Notes: generated by a model from the letters alone, not told the origin. Positions 48,472 to 61,720 are shown, counted from the first letter of the stretch. The stretch is DNA of 64,000 bases from Affinundibacterium fentianense (GCF_018139545.1 NZ_JAGSPJ010000001.1:62001-126000), one strand, 5' to 3'. Made by a program: numbers and translations.

Positions 48472-48879
48472 TTAATTAATTTACAGAGTAAGCACAAAAA
48501 GACATGTTCTAGGCAAATGGCTGGGAGTAAATGCTAATGCTGCTAGAACCATTCACTGAGTTGGCCAAATCCCTTATTATAGCCTTGCTTCGTACATGCT
48601 AAGTAGACAAGTTTGGTGAATGCCGAGCAATCTTGGATTTTTCTGCCAAGTCTTTGTCAATTTCCGTTCTTGCGGCAGGCAAAATCTACAAAATCGAGTC
48701 AGCGGAATGTTATGATGTGGAGTATTACTTGTTCTTACAATAAGTTGAAATGCGGTTGGGCAATCAGAAACTTCCCGTGCAAAGAAGCTGTTTTGAAAAA
48801 TGAAAGTTTTTTAAATACGCAGGAACATGTCGCCTGAATCTGTGCATTTTTAGTCTAAAAATCGATAAATAAAAATAAC
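48472..48879. other. Divergent intergenic region between dapC and smc
   Basis: A 408-base region. On the plus strand it has a promoter-like pair (TTCACT/TATTAT, 48552-48580), giving a leader of about 290 bases before smc if used. A 74-codon frame there (48613-48837) starts at TTG without a good ribosome site and is likely spurious. No tRNA or repeat. Confidence 0.5.
48552..48580 (+). promoter_or_regulatory. Putative sigma-70 promoter upstream of smc
   Basis: TTCACT (48552-48557) and TATTAT (48575-48580) are 17 bases apart. The distance to smc is long, so another promoter nearer the gene may exist. Confidence 0.35.
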
Positions 48880-51800
48880 GTGCGCTTAACTTCAATTAAA
48901 TTAGCTGGATTTAAATCCTTTGTTGAACCGACGCATTTTCAAGTGCCTGGTCAGTTAGTCGGTGTCGTTGGTCCGAATGGTTGTGGTAAATCGAATATTA
49001 TCGACGCTGTTCGCTGGGTTCTAGGAGAGTCAAAAGCTTCGGAGCTGCGCGGCGAATCGATGCAGGATGTGATTTTCAATGGCTCAACGCACCGAAAACC
49101 AGCTGGCCGTTCATCAGTTGAACTCGTGTTTGATAATAGCCTCGGGAAAGCAGCTGGCCAATGGAGCCAATATGCGGAAATTGCAGTCAAGCGGACCTTG
49201 ACTCGTGACGGTACCTCGACTTATTACATTAACGGGCAGCCAGTTCGACGCCGAGATATCCAAGATATCTTTTTAGGTACAGGCTTGGGTCCAAGAGCGT
49301 ATGCGATCATCGGTCAAGGCATGATTTCTAGAATTATTGAGTCACGCCCTGAAGAATTGCGTGTTTTTCTGGAAGAAGCTGCGGGTGTCTCACGATATAA
49401 AGAGCGCCGCCGTGAGACGGAAAACAGGATACATGACACCCATGAAAACTTAGTCCGCGTTGAAGATATTTTGCGCGAACTTAACAATAATTTGGAAAAG
49501 CTGGAAGCCCAAGCAGCTGTCGCCAACAAATACCATACTTTACAGGCTGATCAGGAAGAAAAACAGAAGCTATTGTGGATGTTGCGCAAACGCGAAGCCG
49601 CAACAGAGCAGAAAAAGTATTTCGCCGAAATTGAAAAATGTCAGCTTGATCTAGAAGAGCATACAGCTAAATTACGTCACGTCGAGTTAGAGCTTGAACA
49701 AATGCGTCAAGCGCACTACGCAGTTGGTGACAAGATGCACCAGGCACAAGGAAATTTATATCAAACGAATGCAGAGATTGGTAGCCTCGAGGCGCAAATT
49801 AAATTTGTTATCGAATCGCGCGCACGACTGCAATCTCAATTAAATTCATTGACAGCGCAGCGTGACCAATGGCAACGCCAAGGGCAACAATTCCAAGATG
49901 ATTTGTCAGGTGCGGAGATGCATGTGGAAGAGTTGGCAATGCGTACTGAGCAAGCTTTGGAAAGTGTCGCACAGCAAAATGAAAAAATTCCCGCTCTTGA
50001 GAAAGATTGGCGCGATGCACAGCTTAAGTCAACTGAGTCTCGTGCAAAAATTATGCAAATGCAGCAGCAGATTGAACTTGAGTCTGCACATCAACGCAAT
50101 GCGTCCAATATTCTCAATACCTTGGCGTTAAGGCGTGAACGCTTAAACCAAGAAAAGCAGGGACTGACAATACCAGATGCGACACATCTACAAAATCTTG
50201 CAGAACAATTAGAAGAAAAGAAAGCCGCTCTCGAAGAAGTAACGATGCAGCTGGAAGACGCCGAAGAACGCTTGCCGTCATTGGAGGAAGAACGGCGGTC
50301 GGCGCAAGAGCAAGTCAATCGTGATACAGCGCATTCTGCCCAGCTCGATGCTCGACTTTCTGCATTGAAGTCTCTTCAAGAAAAACTGGAAAGTCAAGGC
50401 AAGGTTCAGCCGTGGCTAGCAAAACATGAACTTGAGAAGCTGCCCAAACTGTGGCAAAAAGTGCAGATTGAAAATGGCTGGCAAACTGCACTGGAATCGA
50501 TTCTGCGTGAACGAACTTCCGCCTTGGAAATGTCCAATCTTGAATGGGCCAAAGCATTTTTTAATGATGCACCACCAGCAAAATTGGCGCTATATGCGCC
50601 ACAAGTTCTCGCGCCTGTCAGTCCACCGGATGGCCTTAAACCCTTATTGAGCTTGCTTCAATTAAATGACCCAGGTGTCCGTAGCGTGATGCAAGACTGG
50701 CTGCAGAATGTATTCATTGCGCCAGATGCGCCGACTGCCTTTGTTGAACGATCAAAACTGCCCTTGGGTGCGTGTTTTATTACAAAAGAAGGACACATAA
50801 TCAGTGCCAACAGTGTACGTTTTTACGCTGCTGATTCCGAACAAGATGGCGTACTAGCACGCCAACAAGAGATTGATAATATTACTAAGCAGGCTCGTGC
50901 CCAGCATTTGTTAGCGGACGAAGGGAAGAGTCGAGCAGTGCGGATTGAGGCTCAATTAACACAAGCCACGCAGCAACTCCAAGAACTACGCTTGCGTACG
51001 AATAACTTGACCCAATCGGTGCATGGTTTACAAATAGAATACATGAAACTTGCTGAGGTTCAAGAAAGATTCAATCAACGTAGTACACAGATTCAACACG
51101 ATCTAGCCGAAATCACTGAACAAGAGCAAGAGCAGCAAACAATTCGTGCAGAGTCTGAGGCAAAATTTGAAGAGCTCGATATTGCTTTAGCCGAAATGCA
51201 AGAGACGCATGAAAGTGGTCAAACTGCCTTTCTCGAAAAGGAGCAGGTGTTAAATGATGCGAGATCTCGCTTAAGAGATTTAGAGCTGTCAGCGCAAGAG
51301 GCTAGTTTTGCAGAGAAAACCCATCGAGTAAAAATTGAAGAGTTGAAACGCAATATAGCGACGGCCTTAGAGCAAGCTTCACAGCTGTTCGCGAATATGC
51401 AGCAAGGTCAACTTGAATTGGAAAGCATGGATGAGCAAACTGCTCAAGCTGGTTTGCAAACTTTGCTTGAAAAGCGCAGTGATCAAGAGCGAGTTTTGGC
51501 TGATGCGCGTCATGAGCTTGATCAATTGACGCAGAAATTACGTCATGCTGAAGAGTCGAAGATGCAAGTTGAGCGTAGCTTGCAACCACAACGTGATCGT
51601 ATCGTGGAACTTCAGTTGAAGGAGCAAGCCGCTCGTCTGAATCAAGAACAATACGACGAACAGTTGCGTAACTTCGAAGTCGATGAGGCTGCGCTCGAAG
51701 AGAAGTTGCATGATGACTTGAAGCCTTCATATTTGCAGGGAGAAGTCACACGATTGACCAATGCGATTGCTGCGCTTGGCGCGGTCAACCTAGCGGCGTT

Positions 51801-52392
51801 GGAAGAGCTAGCCCAAGCCACTGAGCGTAAGACTTTCCTCGACGCTCAATTTGCTGACTTGACTGAGGCAATTACGACTTTGCAGGACGCAATCCAAAAG
51901 ATAGATATGGAAACGCGAGATCTATTACAGGATACTTTTAATCGCGTAAATCATCACTTTGCCGAATTGTTCCCGATCTTATTTGGTGGAGGTCAGGCAA
52001 AATTAATCATGACTGGCGATGAAATTCTCGATTCTGGCGTCCAAGTCATGGCGCAACCACCAGGCAAAAAGAATGCAACAATTCATTTGTTGTCCGGCGG
52101 TGAGAAAGCATTAACGGCAACGGCATTGGTGTTCTCGATGTTCCAATTGAATCCCGCACCATTCTGCTTACTGGATGAGGTAGATGCTCCTTTGGATGAT
52201 TCGAATACCGAGCGTTTTTGCAATATGGTGAAGCGAATGTCAAGCAACACACAGTTTTTATTTATCTCCCATAACAAAATTGCGATGGAAATGGCGCAGC
52301 AGTTAATTGGCGTTACCATGCAAGAGCAGGGGGTTTCTCGAATAGTTGCGGTCGATATGGAATCGGCAGCAAGTTTAGTAGGTGAGGGTTAA
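48880..52392 (+). CDS. smc: Chromosome segregation protein SMC
   Basis: Condensin ATPase that compacts the chromosome with ScpA and ScpB, neither of which is in this window. The 1170 residues have Walker A GPNGCGKSNII (31-41), a long coiled coil, a hinge region (about 505-650), a second coiled coil and the C-terminal LLSGGEKALTATALVF signature (about 1071-1086) with Walker B LLDEVDAPLDD. The start is a GTG at 48880 (MRLTSIKLAGFKSF), with no strong ribosome site. zipA starts five bases after the stop. Confidence 0.96.
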   Translation: MRLTSIKLAGFKSFVEPTHFQVPGQLVGVVGPNGCGKSNIIDAVRWVLGESKASELRGESMQDVIFNGSTHRKPAGRSSVELVFDNSLGKAAGQWSQYAEIAVKRTLTRDGTSTYYINGQPVRRRDIQDIFLGTGLGPRAYAIIGQGMISRIIESRPEELRVFLEEAAGVSRYKERRRETENRIHDTHENLVRVEDILRELNNNLEKLEAQAAVANKYHTLQADQEEKQKLLWMLRKREAATEQKKYFAEIEKCQLDLEEHTAKLRHVELELEQMRQAHYAVGDKMHQAQGNLYQTNAEIGSLEAQIKFVIESRARLQSQLNSLTAQRDQWQRQGQQFQDDLSGAEMHVEELAMRTEQALESVAQQNEKIPALEKDWRDAQLKSTESRAKIMQMQQQIELESAHQRNASNILNTLALRRERLNQEKQGLTIPDATHLQNLAEQLEEKKAALEEVTMQLEDAEERLPSLEEERRSAQEQVNRDTAHSAQLDARLSALKSLQEKLESQGKVQPWLAKHELEKLPKLWQKVQIENGWQTALESILRERTSALEMSNLEWAKAFFNDAPPAKLALYAPQVLAPVSPPDGLKPLLSLLQLNDPGVRSVMQDWLQNVFIAPDAPTAFVERSKLPLGACFITKEGHIISANSVRFYAADSEQDGVLARQQEIDNITKQARAQHLLADEGKSRAVRIEAQLTQATQQLQELRLRTNNLTQSVHGLQIEYMKLAEVQERFNQRSTQIQHDLAEITEQEQEQQTIRAESEAKFEELDIALAEMQETHESGQTAFLEKEQVLNDARSRLRDLELSAQEASFAEKTHRVKIEELKRNIATALEQASQLFANMQQGQLELESMDEQTAQAGLQTLLEKRSDQERVLADARHELDQLTQKLRHAEESKMQVERSLQPQRDRIVELQLKEQAARLNQEQYDEQLRNFEVDEAALEEKLHDDLKPSYLQGEVTRLTNAIAALGAVNLAALEELAQATERKTFLDAQFADLTEAITTLQDAIQKIDMETRDLLQDTFNRVNHHFAELFPILFGGGQAKLIMTGDEILDSGVQVMAQPPGKKNATIHLLSGGEKALTATALVFSMFQLNPAPFCLLDEVDAPLDDSNTERFCNMVKRMSSNTQFLFISHNKIAMEMAQQLIGVTMQEQGVSRIVAVDMESAASLVGEG

Positions 52393-52397
52393 TCGTA

Positions 52398-53492
52398 ATG
52401 ACGGATTTACAGTTGAGTTTGATTGCAGCAGGTGTTGTGTTTGTATTGTTGGTTTACGTATATAGCAAATGGCAGGAATATCGTGCCCGACGAAGTGTGG
52501 ATCGTGCCTTTTCTGGCGTCGACAAAGATGTTTTGATGGATACTCATGACGGTGATCATGAATTAAGTAGGTTAGAGCCGCAATTTGATCAGGATGATCT
52601 GCACGATTTGGATAGTGCTTCAGTTACTTCAGAGAACCTTAGTATAGAGAGGCAGACAGGATCGGCAAAATCGGAATTTGATGCAACGATTTATGGTCGG
52701 GAATTGTCGGTCGACGATTTAATCGATTGTGTGATTCCTTTGGAATTTGAATCTCCAATCCGGGGTGAAAAACTCTTGAGTGAGGTCGCGAATCTTAAAT
52801 ACGTTGGTAGAAAACCTGTGCATTTTATCGGCTTGACGCATGATGGCAAACGCGATGAGATTGCCCTTGGCGGAGTCTACACCAGCTTATTTGCAGGCGT
52901 TCAGATGGTCAGTCGGAGTGGACCATTGAATGAACTAGAATATTCTGAATTCGTCAGTAAACTGCGTGAAATTGCTGATCGCCTCAACGCACATTCGGAT
53001 GTGCCGGACATGAATCGGGTCATGTCGAATGCGAGAGAGTTACACCAATTTGTTGCGGAACATGATGCACAGCTCAGCGTCAACGTCCTGGCTAACGGCG
53101 CGCCATGGGATATTACAACACTGCTCGGCGCTCTGGAAAAGCAGGGGTTCGACGTGCGGCCGGATGGGCGATTGGTAATGCCCGATGGTGATGTTGGAAA
53201 TTTATTTACACTTTCCACGAATGTCAGTGCAAGTGAGACGGTGACATCTAAGTTGACTTTATTATTGGATGTTCCATGCGTCTCGCCGGATCTTGAGGGG
53301 TTCGGTGTCATGGCAAAATGTGCGCGCTCTCTGGCTTCACGCTTAGGCGGCACGGTTGTTGACGACGGCAACAACCCGATTTCCGAGCAAGCTTTGGCGG
53401 AAATCGCAGAGCAAGTTCGTGAATTTTGTCAGGCGATGGCGGTGGCAGAAATACCTGCTGGATCGCGTCGTGCTAAGCGTTTGTTTAGTTAA
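52398..53492 (+). CDS. zipA: Cell division protein ZipA-like
   Basis: A 364-residue FtsZ-binding division protein. One N-terminal membrane helix (LSLIAAGVVFVLLVYVYSKW, 6-25) is followed by a linker rich in Asp, Ser and Glu and the ZipA C-terminal domain (about 230-350, HDAQLSVNVLANG and related strands). In betaproteobacteria zipA lies between smc and ligA, as here. The sequence of the C-domain is diverged from E. coli, so the call rests partly on context. It is translated with smc at five bases. Confidence 0.87.
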   Translation: MTDLQLSLIAAGVVFVLLVYVYSKWQEYRARRSVDRAFSGVDKDVLMDTHDGDHELSRLEPQFDQDDLHDLDSASVTSENLSIERQTGSAKSEFDATIYGRELSVDDLIDCVIPLEFESPIRGEKLLSEVANLKYVGRKPVHFIGLTHDGKRDEIALGGVYTSLFAGVQMVSRSGPLNELEYSEFVSKLREIADRLNAHSDVPDMNRVMSNARELHQFVAEHDAQLSVNVLANGAPWDITTLLGALEKQGFDVRPDGRLVMPDGDVGNLFTLSTNVSASETVTSKLTLLLDVPCVSPDLEGFGVMAKCARSLASRLGGTVVDDGNNPISEQALAEIAEQVREFCQAMAVAEIPAGSRRAKRLFS

Positions 53493-55586
<2,094 letters not shown>

Positions 55587-55653
55587 CAATAGCTGGTTTG
55601 TCTCATCGATGAAAATAAATAGAAGACTACAAAATAATATGTGAGGGATTCGA

Positions 55654-56538
55654 ATGCAAAAAATTAAAAAAGCTGTTTTTCCGGTAGCAGGTTTTGGAAG
55701 CCGTTTCTTGCCAGCGACCAAAGCGCAACCGAAAGAAATGTTGTCAGTGGTGGATAAACCTTTGATTCAATATGCGGTCGAAGAAGCGGTGGAAGCTGGA
55801 ATTACCGAGATGGTATTTATTACAGGACGAAATAAGCGTGCCATTGAGGATCATTTTGATACTGCTTATGAACTTGAAAATGAGCTCGAGGCGGCTGGCA
55901 AGCATGCACTGTTGGACATCGTCCGTAGTGTCATCCCTAGCAATATCAATTGCATTTACATTCGACAACCTGCTGCTTTAGGTTTGGGACACGCTGTTCT
56001 TTGCGCACGACCTGTAGTCGGCGATGAGCCGTTCGCTGTATTGTTAGCGGATGATTTAATGGATGTTCGCCCAGGGCAGAAAGGGGTGACGGCACAAATG
56101 ACGGAACTGTATGCTCAAGAAGGTGGGAGCATCGTTGCTGTGCAAGAGGTCTTGCGCGAATTTACGAATCAGTATGGCATTGTTAGCGGGTCTGCATACA
56201 AACCGAATTTGGAGCGTATGTTAGGTATCGTTGAAAAACCAAAGCCGCAGGATGCACCATCGACGCTTGCCGTGGCAGGGCGCTATGTCTTGTCCGGAAA
56301 GATTTTTTCTTATTTGGAGAACTTAGGGAAAGGATCGGGCGGAGAAATTCAATTGACTGACGGGATTGCCGCCATGTTGAAGGATGAGGCTGTGTACGCA
56401 TATCGATGCGATGCAAAACGCTATGATTGCGGTTCGAAATTAGGCTATCTCAAAGCAAGTGTCGCCTTAGGTTTGAAGCATCCAGACATGGGCGAGGAAT
56501 TTGCGAAATATCTCCATGAATTGATGGAAAATAACTGA
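55654..56538 (+). CDS. galU: UTP-glucose-1-phosphate uridylyltransferase GalU
   Basis: Makes UDP-glucose for polysaccharide and LPS. A 294-residue nucleotidyltransferase with [21 protein letters not shown] (8-28), [17 protein letters not shown] and [12 protein letters not shown]. Full length for the GalU family. The ATG at 55654 is preceded by GTGAGGGAT. It starts 68 bases after ligA, and def follows 29 bases after its stop. Confidence 0.95.
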   Translation: MQKIKKAVFPVAGFGSRFLPATKAQPKEMLSVVDKPLIQYAVEEAVEAGITEMVFITGRNKRAIEDHFDTAYELENELEAAGKHALLDIVRSVIPSNINCIYIRQPAALGLGHAVLCARPVVGDEPFAVLLADDLMDVRPGQKGVTAQMTELYAQEGGSIVAVQEVLREFTNQYGIVSGSAYKPNLERMLGIVEKPKPQDAPSTLAVAGRYVLSGKIFSYLENLGKGSGGEIQLTDGIAAMLKDEAVYAYRCDAKRYDCGSKLGYLKASVALGLKHPDMGEEFAKYLHELMENN

Positions 56539-56570
56539 GTTAAATTGACGCGATTCAAGGAGAAGAAGTG

Positions 56571-57104
56571 ATGATTTATCCAATTTTGAAAATGGGCGAT
56601 CCGCGTTTACTCAAATCCTCCGACGCTATTCAAGAGTTCGATACGCCGGCATTACATCAATTGATTGCCGATATGTTTGAAACGATGCAGCATGCTAACG
56701 GTGCTGGACTTGCGGCGCCACAAATAGGCGTGAATTTACAATTAGTGATTTTTGGTTTTAAGCAAAATCCACGTTATCCGGATGCGCCAAACGTCCCGGA
56801 AACGGTTTTGATTAATCCCATATTGACACCTCTTTCGGATGAAATCGATGATGCGTGGGAGGGATGCCTATCTGTGCCAGGCATGCGTGGCCTAGTGCCA
56901 CGTTGGAGTCAATTGCGTTATGAGGGTTTTGATCAATTCGGTCAAAAAATTATTCGAGAGGTGAATGGTTTCCATGCCCGAGTGGTACAGCACGAGACCG
57001 ATCATTTGAACGGCATCTTGTATCCGATGCGAATCAAGGACTTGACTAAGTTTGGTTACACGGAAGTCTTGTTTCCCGAATTAGACCCCAATGTGGATGA
57101 TTGA
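56571..57104 (+). CDS. def: Peptide deformylase
   Basis: Removes the formyl group from nascent proteins. The 177 residues contain all three metal motifs: [10 protein letters not shown] (motif 1), EGCLSVPG with the metal Cys (motif 2) and QHETDHLNG with the two His ligands and catalytic Glu (motif 3). I chose the ATG at 56571, with AAGGAGAAG seven bases upstream; a GTG directly before it is possible. It is distant from fmt, so it is probably a second or stand-alone deformylase. Confidence 0.95.
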   Translation: MIYPILKMGDPRLLKSSDAIQEFDTPALHQLIADMFETMQHANGAGLAAPQIGVNLQLVIFGFKQNPRYPDAPNVPETVLINPILTPLSDEIDDAWEGCLSVPGMRGLVPRWSQLRYEGFDQFGQKIIREVNGFHARVVQHETDHLNGILYPMRIKDLTKFGYTEVLFPELDPNVDD

Positions 57105-57281
57105 ATGGGGTCAATCGTCGCCATGTTCTGCTGATCGACGGAAACCTCGTTTAGATTCTGCTATTCAAAACGACACACATTTCTTGTCATACGCGGTGAC
57201 GTACTTAATTGCCTCTAAAGTCAAAAGCCGTACGGCACCGACCAGTCAGCCTAGGAAAATAAACAGCTGAAAGAAAATCGA

Positions 57282-58028
57282 TTAAAACGGTTCATCATCT
57301 CGAAGATAGCGCCACTGTCCTTCAGGCAAATTCCCCAAACGCACTTTACCAATACGGACGCGCTTTAATCCGATTACTTTGAGTCCTACCATTTCACACA
57401 TGCGACGAATCTGGCGTTTTTTCCCTTCTTTCAGAATGAAATTGAGCTGATCTTCATTTTGCCAGCGAACCTTGGCTGGTATTAATTTTTTTCCATCCAA
57501 ACTGAGACCATGGTTCAATAAGCGCAAGTCTTTTTCTGGCAATTTGCCCGGTTTTGTATATTCAACGCGCACCAAATATTCTTTCTCGACATCTGTATTT
57601 TCGCCTATTAGTTTTTTTGCGACTCGACCATCTTGGGTAAGAACCAAGAGTCCTACTGAATCAATGTCCAATCGACCTGCTGGAACCAAACTTCGCAATT
57701 GCGTTGGGTGGAAGTCATTGTCGACTTTGCATTCACTCCAACGATTTTCTGCTTTAACCAAGGCAATGGCTGGCTCGTATCCATCTTCTGCTTGACCACT
57801 CACGTAGCCGACGGGTTTATTGATGAGAATAGTGACGCGTTTTGATTGTTCTGCTGCTGCCTGACGCTCAACAGTGACTTTTTGATCTGGATATATTTTA
57901 GTGCCGAGTTCTGAGACGACTTTGCCGTCAACGCGAACCCATCCTTTCGCAATCCACTCGTCCGCTTCTCGACGTGAGCATAGTCCTAATTCGGACATTC
58001 GTTTGGAGAGTCTAAGTAGTTCAGTCAT
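57282..58028 (-). CDS. S4-domain pseudouridine synthase (RluB/RluF type)
   Basis: A 248-residue RsuA/RluB-family pseudouridine synthase. It has an N-terminal S4 RNA-binding domain ([21 protein letters not shown], 6-26) and the catalytic domain with Asp in [17 protein letters not shown] (about 118-134), followed by KEYLVRVEY and [10 protein letters not shown]. It is closest to RluF, which acts on 23S rRNA, but RluB or RsuA cannot be excluded. It starts 64 bases downstream of glnD on the same strand. Confidence 0.87.
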   Translation of the reverse strand: MTELLRLSKRMSELGLCSRREADEWIAKGWVRVDGKVVSELGTKIYPDQKVTVERQAAAEQSKRVTILINKPVGYVSGQAEDGYEPAIALVKAENRWSECKVDNDFHPTQLRSLVPAGRLDIDSVGLLVLTQDGRVAKKLIGENTDVEKEYLVRVEYTKPGKLPEKDLRLLNHGLSLDGKKLIPAKVRWQNEDQLNFILKEGKKRQIRRMCEMVGLKVIGLKRVRIGKVRLGNLPEGQWRYLRDDEPF

Positions 58029-58092
58029 AAATTTAAATCGTCTGTTTTTTGTATTCTAGGAAGGTGGAATTAGGTACGCTTACTGTATTAGC

Positions 58093-60654
58093 TCAAATTC
58101 TCAATGCATCAAGTAATTCTGATTCAAATTGAATTTGGCTCTTTGGATTGTGTAATGCTGTGCCATCGACTAAAAAAACATCCTCTACACGCTCACCGAG
58201 CGTCATCACTTTGGCTGTATGCAAATTAATCTTGTATTTGGCCAACACACCAGCAACTGCATATAGCAAGCCATTTCTATCATTCGCTGAAATCGAGAGT
58301 AAGAAAAATTGACCTTTGTCATCTGGTCGTAATTCCACGGTGGGGACTAAGGGGAAATTCCGTGAAAGTCTAGAAAGGCGCCCTTGATTGGGCGTTGTCA
58401 GCGGAGTCTTTTTCGCCAGTACGTCAGCTAATTCGTGTTCTATTAAGTTAATGATGTCACGGTAATTGCTGGCAAATGCTGGCTCAGTAACCAAAAAAGT
58501 ATCGAGTGCATAGCCACTCTTCGTCGTGTGGATCTTTGCGTCGAGAATGGCAAAATTTTTACTATCGAAATAGTTGCAAATACGTGCGAATAGGTCAGCT
58601 TGGTCGGGCAAATAAACTGTCACCTGTAATCCTTCGCCAATCGGGGCGACCCGACACTTGACGATGGGAATAGGGCTACTAATCTTGTCGTGCAAGACGC
58701 GCGTTTGCCAAGCAATATCCGATGCGTCGTGTCGCAAAAAGTAAACGATGTCCAGCTCATCCCACAATTTAGTATGTGCATTGTTTTCTAATCCAACTAA
58801 ACGCAAAGCTTTGAGTGCTTCTTCTTGTCGATTCTTTAGTTCTCGGTCTGTACTCGGAGTTTCACCACCCAACACACGTAGCGTAATTTTGTACAAATCC
58901 TCGAGTAACTTTCCTTTCCATGCATTCCATACTTTCGGACTGGTACCACGAATATCGCATACAGTAAGCAAATACAGTGCGGTGAGATGACGTTCGTCTT
59001 TGACTAATTTGGCAAAAGCTTGGATGACATCAGGATCGGACAAATCTTGTTTTTGTGCGACTTGAGACATCGTCAAATGGTGTTGCACTAAAAAAATGAC
59101 CAATTCAGTGTTGTCTTTGGAAATGCCATGATCAAAACAGAATTTACGCGCATCTGCCATCCCTAGAACGGAGTGGTCACCATTCCTGCCTTTAGCGATG
59201 TCATGAAAAAGCGCGGCGATATACAATACCCATGGCTGATTAAAATTAGCCATTAGTTGACTGCAAAATGGGTACTCGTGCGCATGTTCCGTCATCGTAA
59301 ATCGTCGTAGATTACGCACTACCATTAAGATATGCTGGTCAACCGTGTAAGCATGAAAAAGGTCATGCTGCATTTGACCAACGATACGTCTAAAATTAGG
59401 TAAATATCGACCTAGGATGCTTGTTTGGTTCATGCTCCGGAGAACATGTGTAATTCCACGCGGTGATTGTAGAATTTGAAGAAATGTACCTCGATTGAAA
59501 ATATCATGCCGGAACTCGGCATCGATGAGATTTCTTGCGTGCCACAATGCCCGTAGAGTTTTTGCGGTCATGCCTTTTAAATTGGCATTTTGAGACAAAA
59601 GTAAGAATACTTCGAGCATCGTTGACGGCGTGTCTTCAAATACACTTTCACTCGCAATATCCACTAAGCCATTGACTTCATTGAAGCGAGGATTGATCGC
59701 TTGCGCTTGATGCGGCAAAGGAAATAAAACTGCCTCGATATTTTGCAGGAGGATCGTATTGAGTTGCGTGACCGCTTTGGCTGCCCAATAGTAACGTTGC
59801 ATTAAATATTCACTGGCTCGACGCGCCTCAGTTGTCTCGAAACCGAAGGTGGCTGCTATGGCATTTTGTAAATCGAAAACTAAGCGATCCTCGCGGCGAC
59901 CTGCTTGAATATGCAGACGAATGCGAATGTCCTTGAATGCGCGCTCATTCCGTTTTAGTTGGTGTGCTTCGGTTGCGGTGATCAAGCCGCGTGCTGCTAA
60001 CTCTGCCCATGAGTCACCAAGTTTGGCCGCTTTTGCTACCCATAAAATGACCTGTAAATCACGTAATCCGCCCGGACTTTCTTTGCAGTTAGGTTCTAGG
60101 CTGTAAGGTGTGTCTTCATATTTGACATGGCGTTGCTGCAGTTCCAGTATCTTCGCTTGAAAGAACTGCTGTGGATTCATTGCTTCTTCGTAGCGTTGTT
60201 TCAGCTCACGAAAACTATTGCGACTTCCCGCAATTAATCTTGCCTCGAGCAATGCAGTTTTAACAGTGATATCTGCTGCTGATTCTGTCAAGCATTCGTC
60301 GATTGTACGAATGCTATGACCGATATCGAGCCCGATATCCCAAAAAATTTGTACAAGACCTTCTAACTTTTCACGTAAGGCTTGCTCTGGTTGCGTGTCC
60401 AATAAGATTAAGACGTCTACATCTGAAAAAGGAAACAGTTCGCCTCTGCCATATCCACCGACCGCAACGAGTGCGAGCCCTTTGGGGAAATCAAAACTTT
60501 TCCAGATCTCGCTTAAGTTCGCATCGACGCAGCGACATAGGTCTCGCAATAAAGATTCTGCTTTAGGCTTATCTTTGAATGACTTGATAATGATTTGTTG
60601 TTCGGCCTTGAGCTTTGCTTTGAAAGCCATGGCATTTGCGATGGCTGATTTCAT
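58093..60654 (-). CDS. glnD: Bifunctional uridylyltransferase/uridylyl-removing enzyme GlnD
   Basis: Senses glutamine and uridylylates or deuridylylates PII, controlling nitrogen metabolism. The 853 residues comprise an N-terminal nucleotidyltransferase (GGYGRGELFPFSDVD, 67-81), a central helical domain, an HD hydrolase domain (LFHDIAKGRNGDHS, about 485) and two C-terminal ACT domains (about 680-850). The map stop codon overlaps its ATG by one base (TAATG), so the two are coupled. Confidence 0.96.
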   Translation of the reverse strand: MKSAIANAMAFKAKLKAEQQIIIKSFKDKPKAESLLRDLCRCVDANLSEIWKSFDFPKGLALVAVGGYGRGELFPFSDVDVLILLDTQPEQALREKLEGLVQIFWDIGLDIGHSIRTIDECLTESAADITVKTALLEARLIAGSRNSFRELKQRYEEAMNPQQFFQAKILELQQRHVKYEDTPYSLEPNCKESPGGLRDLQVILWVAKAAKLGDSWAELAARGLITATEAHQLKRNERAFKDIRIRLHIQAGRREDRLVFDLQNAIAATFGFETTEARRASEYLMQRYYWAAKAVTQLNTILLQNIEAVLFPLPHQAQAINPRFNEVNGLVDIASESVFEDTPSTMLEVFLLLSQNANLKGMTAKTLRALWHARNLIDAEFRHDIFNRGTFLQILQSPRGITHVLRSMNQTSILGRYLPNFRRIVGQMQHDLFHAYTVDQHILMVVRNLRRFTMTEHAHEYPFCSQLMANFNQPWVLYIAALFHDIAKGRNGDHSVLGMADARKFCFDHGISKDNTELVIFLVQHHLTMSQVAQKQDLSDPDVIQAFAKLVKDERHLTALYLLTVCDIRGTSPKVWNAWKGKLLEDLYKITLRVLGGETPSTDRELKNRQEEALKALRLVGLENNAHTKLWDELDIVYFLRHDASDIAWQTRVLHDKISSPIPIVKCRVAPIGEGLQVTVYLPDQADLFARICNYFDSKNFAILDAKIHTTKSGYALDTFLVTEPAFASNYRDIINLIEHELADVLAKKTPLTTPNQGRLSRLSRNFPLVPTVELRPDDKGQFFLLSISANDRNGLLYAVAGVLAKYKINLHTAKVMTLGERVEDVFLVDGTALHNPKSQIQFESELLDALRI

Positions 60655-61484
60655 TAAGATTTAGCGAGAATTGAACCTGCGTTTGTGATGAATGCTGGCG
60701 GTGGTGGAGAACCGGCAGATAGTGTTAATACTTCATAGCCTGTTTCAGTCACCAAAATCATATGCTCCCATTGTGCCGATAAGCTACGATCTTTTGTTTT
60801 AATGGTCCAACCATCATTCATTTCGCGAATTTCGCGTCTGCCAGCGTTAATCATGGGCTCGATCGTAAAGATCATGCCAGGCTTTAATTCATCTAAGGTC
60901 CCTGGTCGACCGTAATGCAGAATCTGTGGTTCTTCATGAAAAACTTTACCGATGCCGTGGCCACAAAATTCACGAACAACGCTGTAGCCAGCTTTCTCTG
61001 CGTGTTGTTGAATGGCATGTCCAATATCGCCCAAATGATTGCCGGGCTTAACTTGTTGAATCCCCAGCCACATGCATTCGTAGGTAATTTCGCTTAAACG
61101 TTTGGCTAAAATCGAAGGTTCACCGATAAAGAACATACGACTATTATCACCGTGGTAGCCATCTTTGATGACGGTAATGTCTAAGTTAACCACGTCACCA
61201 TTTTTGAGAACTTTGTCGCCTGGGATGCCATGACAAATGACATCATTGACTGAAGTGCAAATCGCTTTGGGATAGGGTGTATAGCCAGGCGGACAGTAGT
61301 TCAAGGGGGCGGGAATGCTTCCTTGAACGTTCGTCATGTACTCGTGGCATAGGCGATCAAGTTCTCCGGTCGTCACACCAGCCTTAACAAATGGAGTGAT
61401 GTAGTCGAGGACTTCGGAGCCTAGGCGGCCAGCAATGCGCATACCGGCGATATCCTCGGCAGATTTTATAGAAATAGTTGACAT
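60654..61484 (-). CDS. map: Methionine aminopeptidase type I
   Basis: Removes initiator Met after deformylation. A 276-residue class Ia enzyme with the metal residues: Asp in VNLDITVIKDGYHGDNSRMF, His in FCGHGIGKVFHEEP, Glu in FTIEPMI and Glu in WEHMILVTETG. I chose the ATG at 61484 (MSTISIKSAEDI); a start at 61592 would add 36 Cys-rich residues that do not match the family. It is divergent from rpsB as in many bacteria and precedes glnD with a one-base overlap. Confidence 0.96.
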   Translation of the reverse strand: MSTISIKSAEDIAGMRIAGRLGSEVLDYITPFVKAGVTTGELDRLCHEYMTNVQGSIPAPLNYCPPGYTPYPKAICTSVNDVICHGIPGDKVLKNGDVVNLDITVIKDGYHGDNSRMFFIGEPSILAKRLSEITYECMWLGIQQVKPGNHLGDIGHAIQQHAEKAGYSVVREFCGHGIGKVFHEEPQILHYGRPGTLDELKPGMIFTIEPMINAGRREIREMNDGWTIKTKDRSLSAQWEHMILVTETGYEVLTLSAGSPPPPAFITNAGSILAKS

Positions 61485-61690
61485 GCGTTCTCGGCAATCG
61501 GAAAGTAAAGTTTTAAGACAAGATGAAGGATGAATTATAGTCGACAGGCAGGAAAAACGCTGTTTCTTGCATGGAATTTTGCCAAATGGCATCCAAATTA
61601 CATTCCGGGTCTGGTGAAATGGCGGCGTGCATTTTTAAGCTGCCGAGTCCAAGCTGTCAGCGTCGTGAAGACTTGCCGAATCTGCGAGAC

Positions 61691-61720
61691 TTGATCAATT
61701 TGCTTGGTTTGGGTTAGAAT
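61691..61720 (+). promoter_or_regulatory. Putative sigma-70 promoter of rpsB-tsf
   Basis: TTGATC (61691-61696) and TAGAAT (61715-61720) at an 18-base spacing. A start near 61727 gives a leader of about 140 bases. Confidence 0.45.

Noticed and set aside
48613-48837. 74-codon ORF between dapC and smc
   Set aside because: TTG start, no ribosome site, no family resemblance; likely chance in a leader region.
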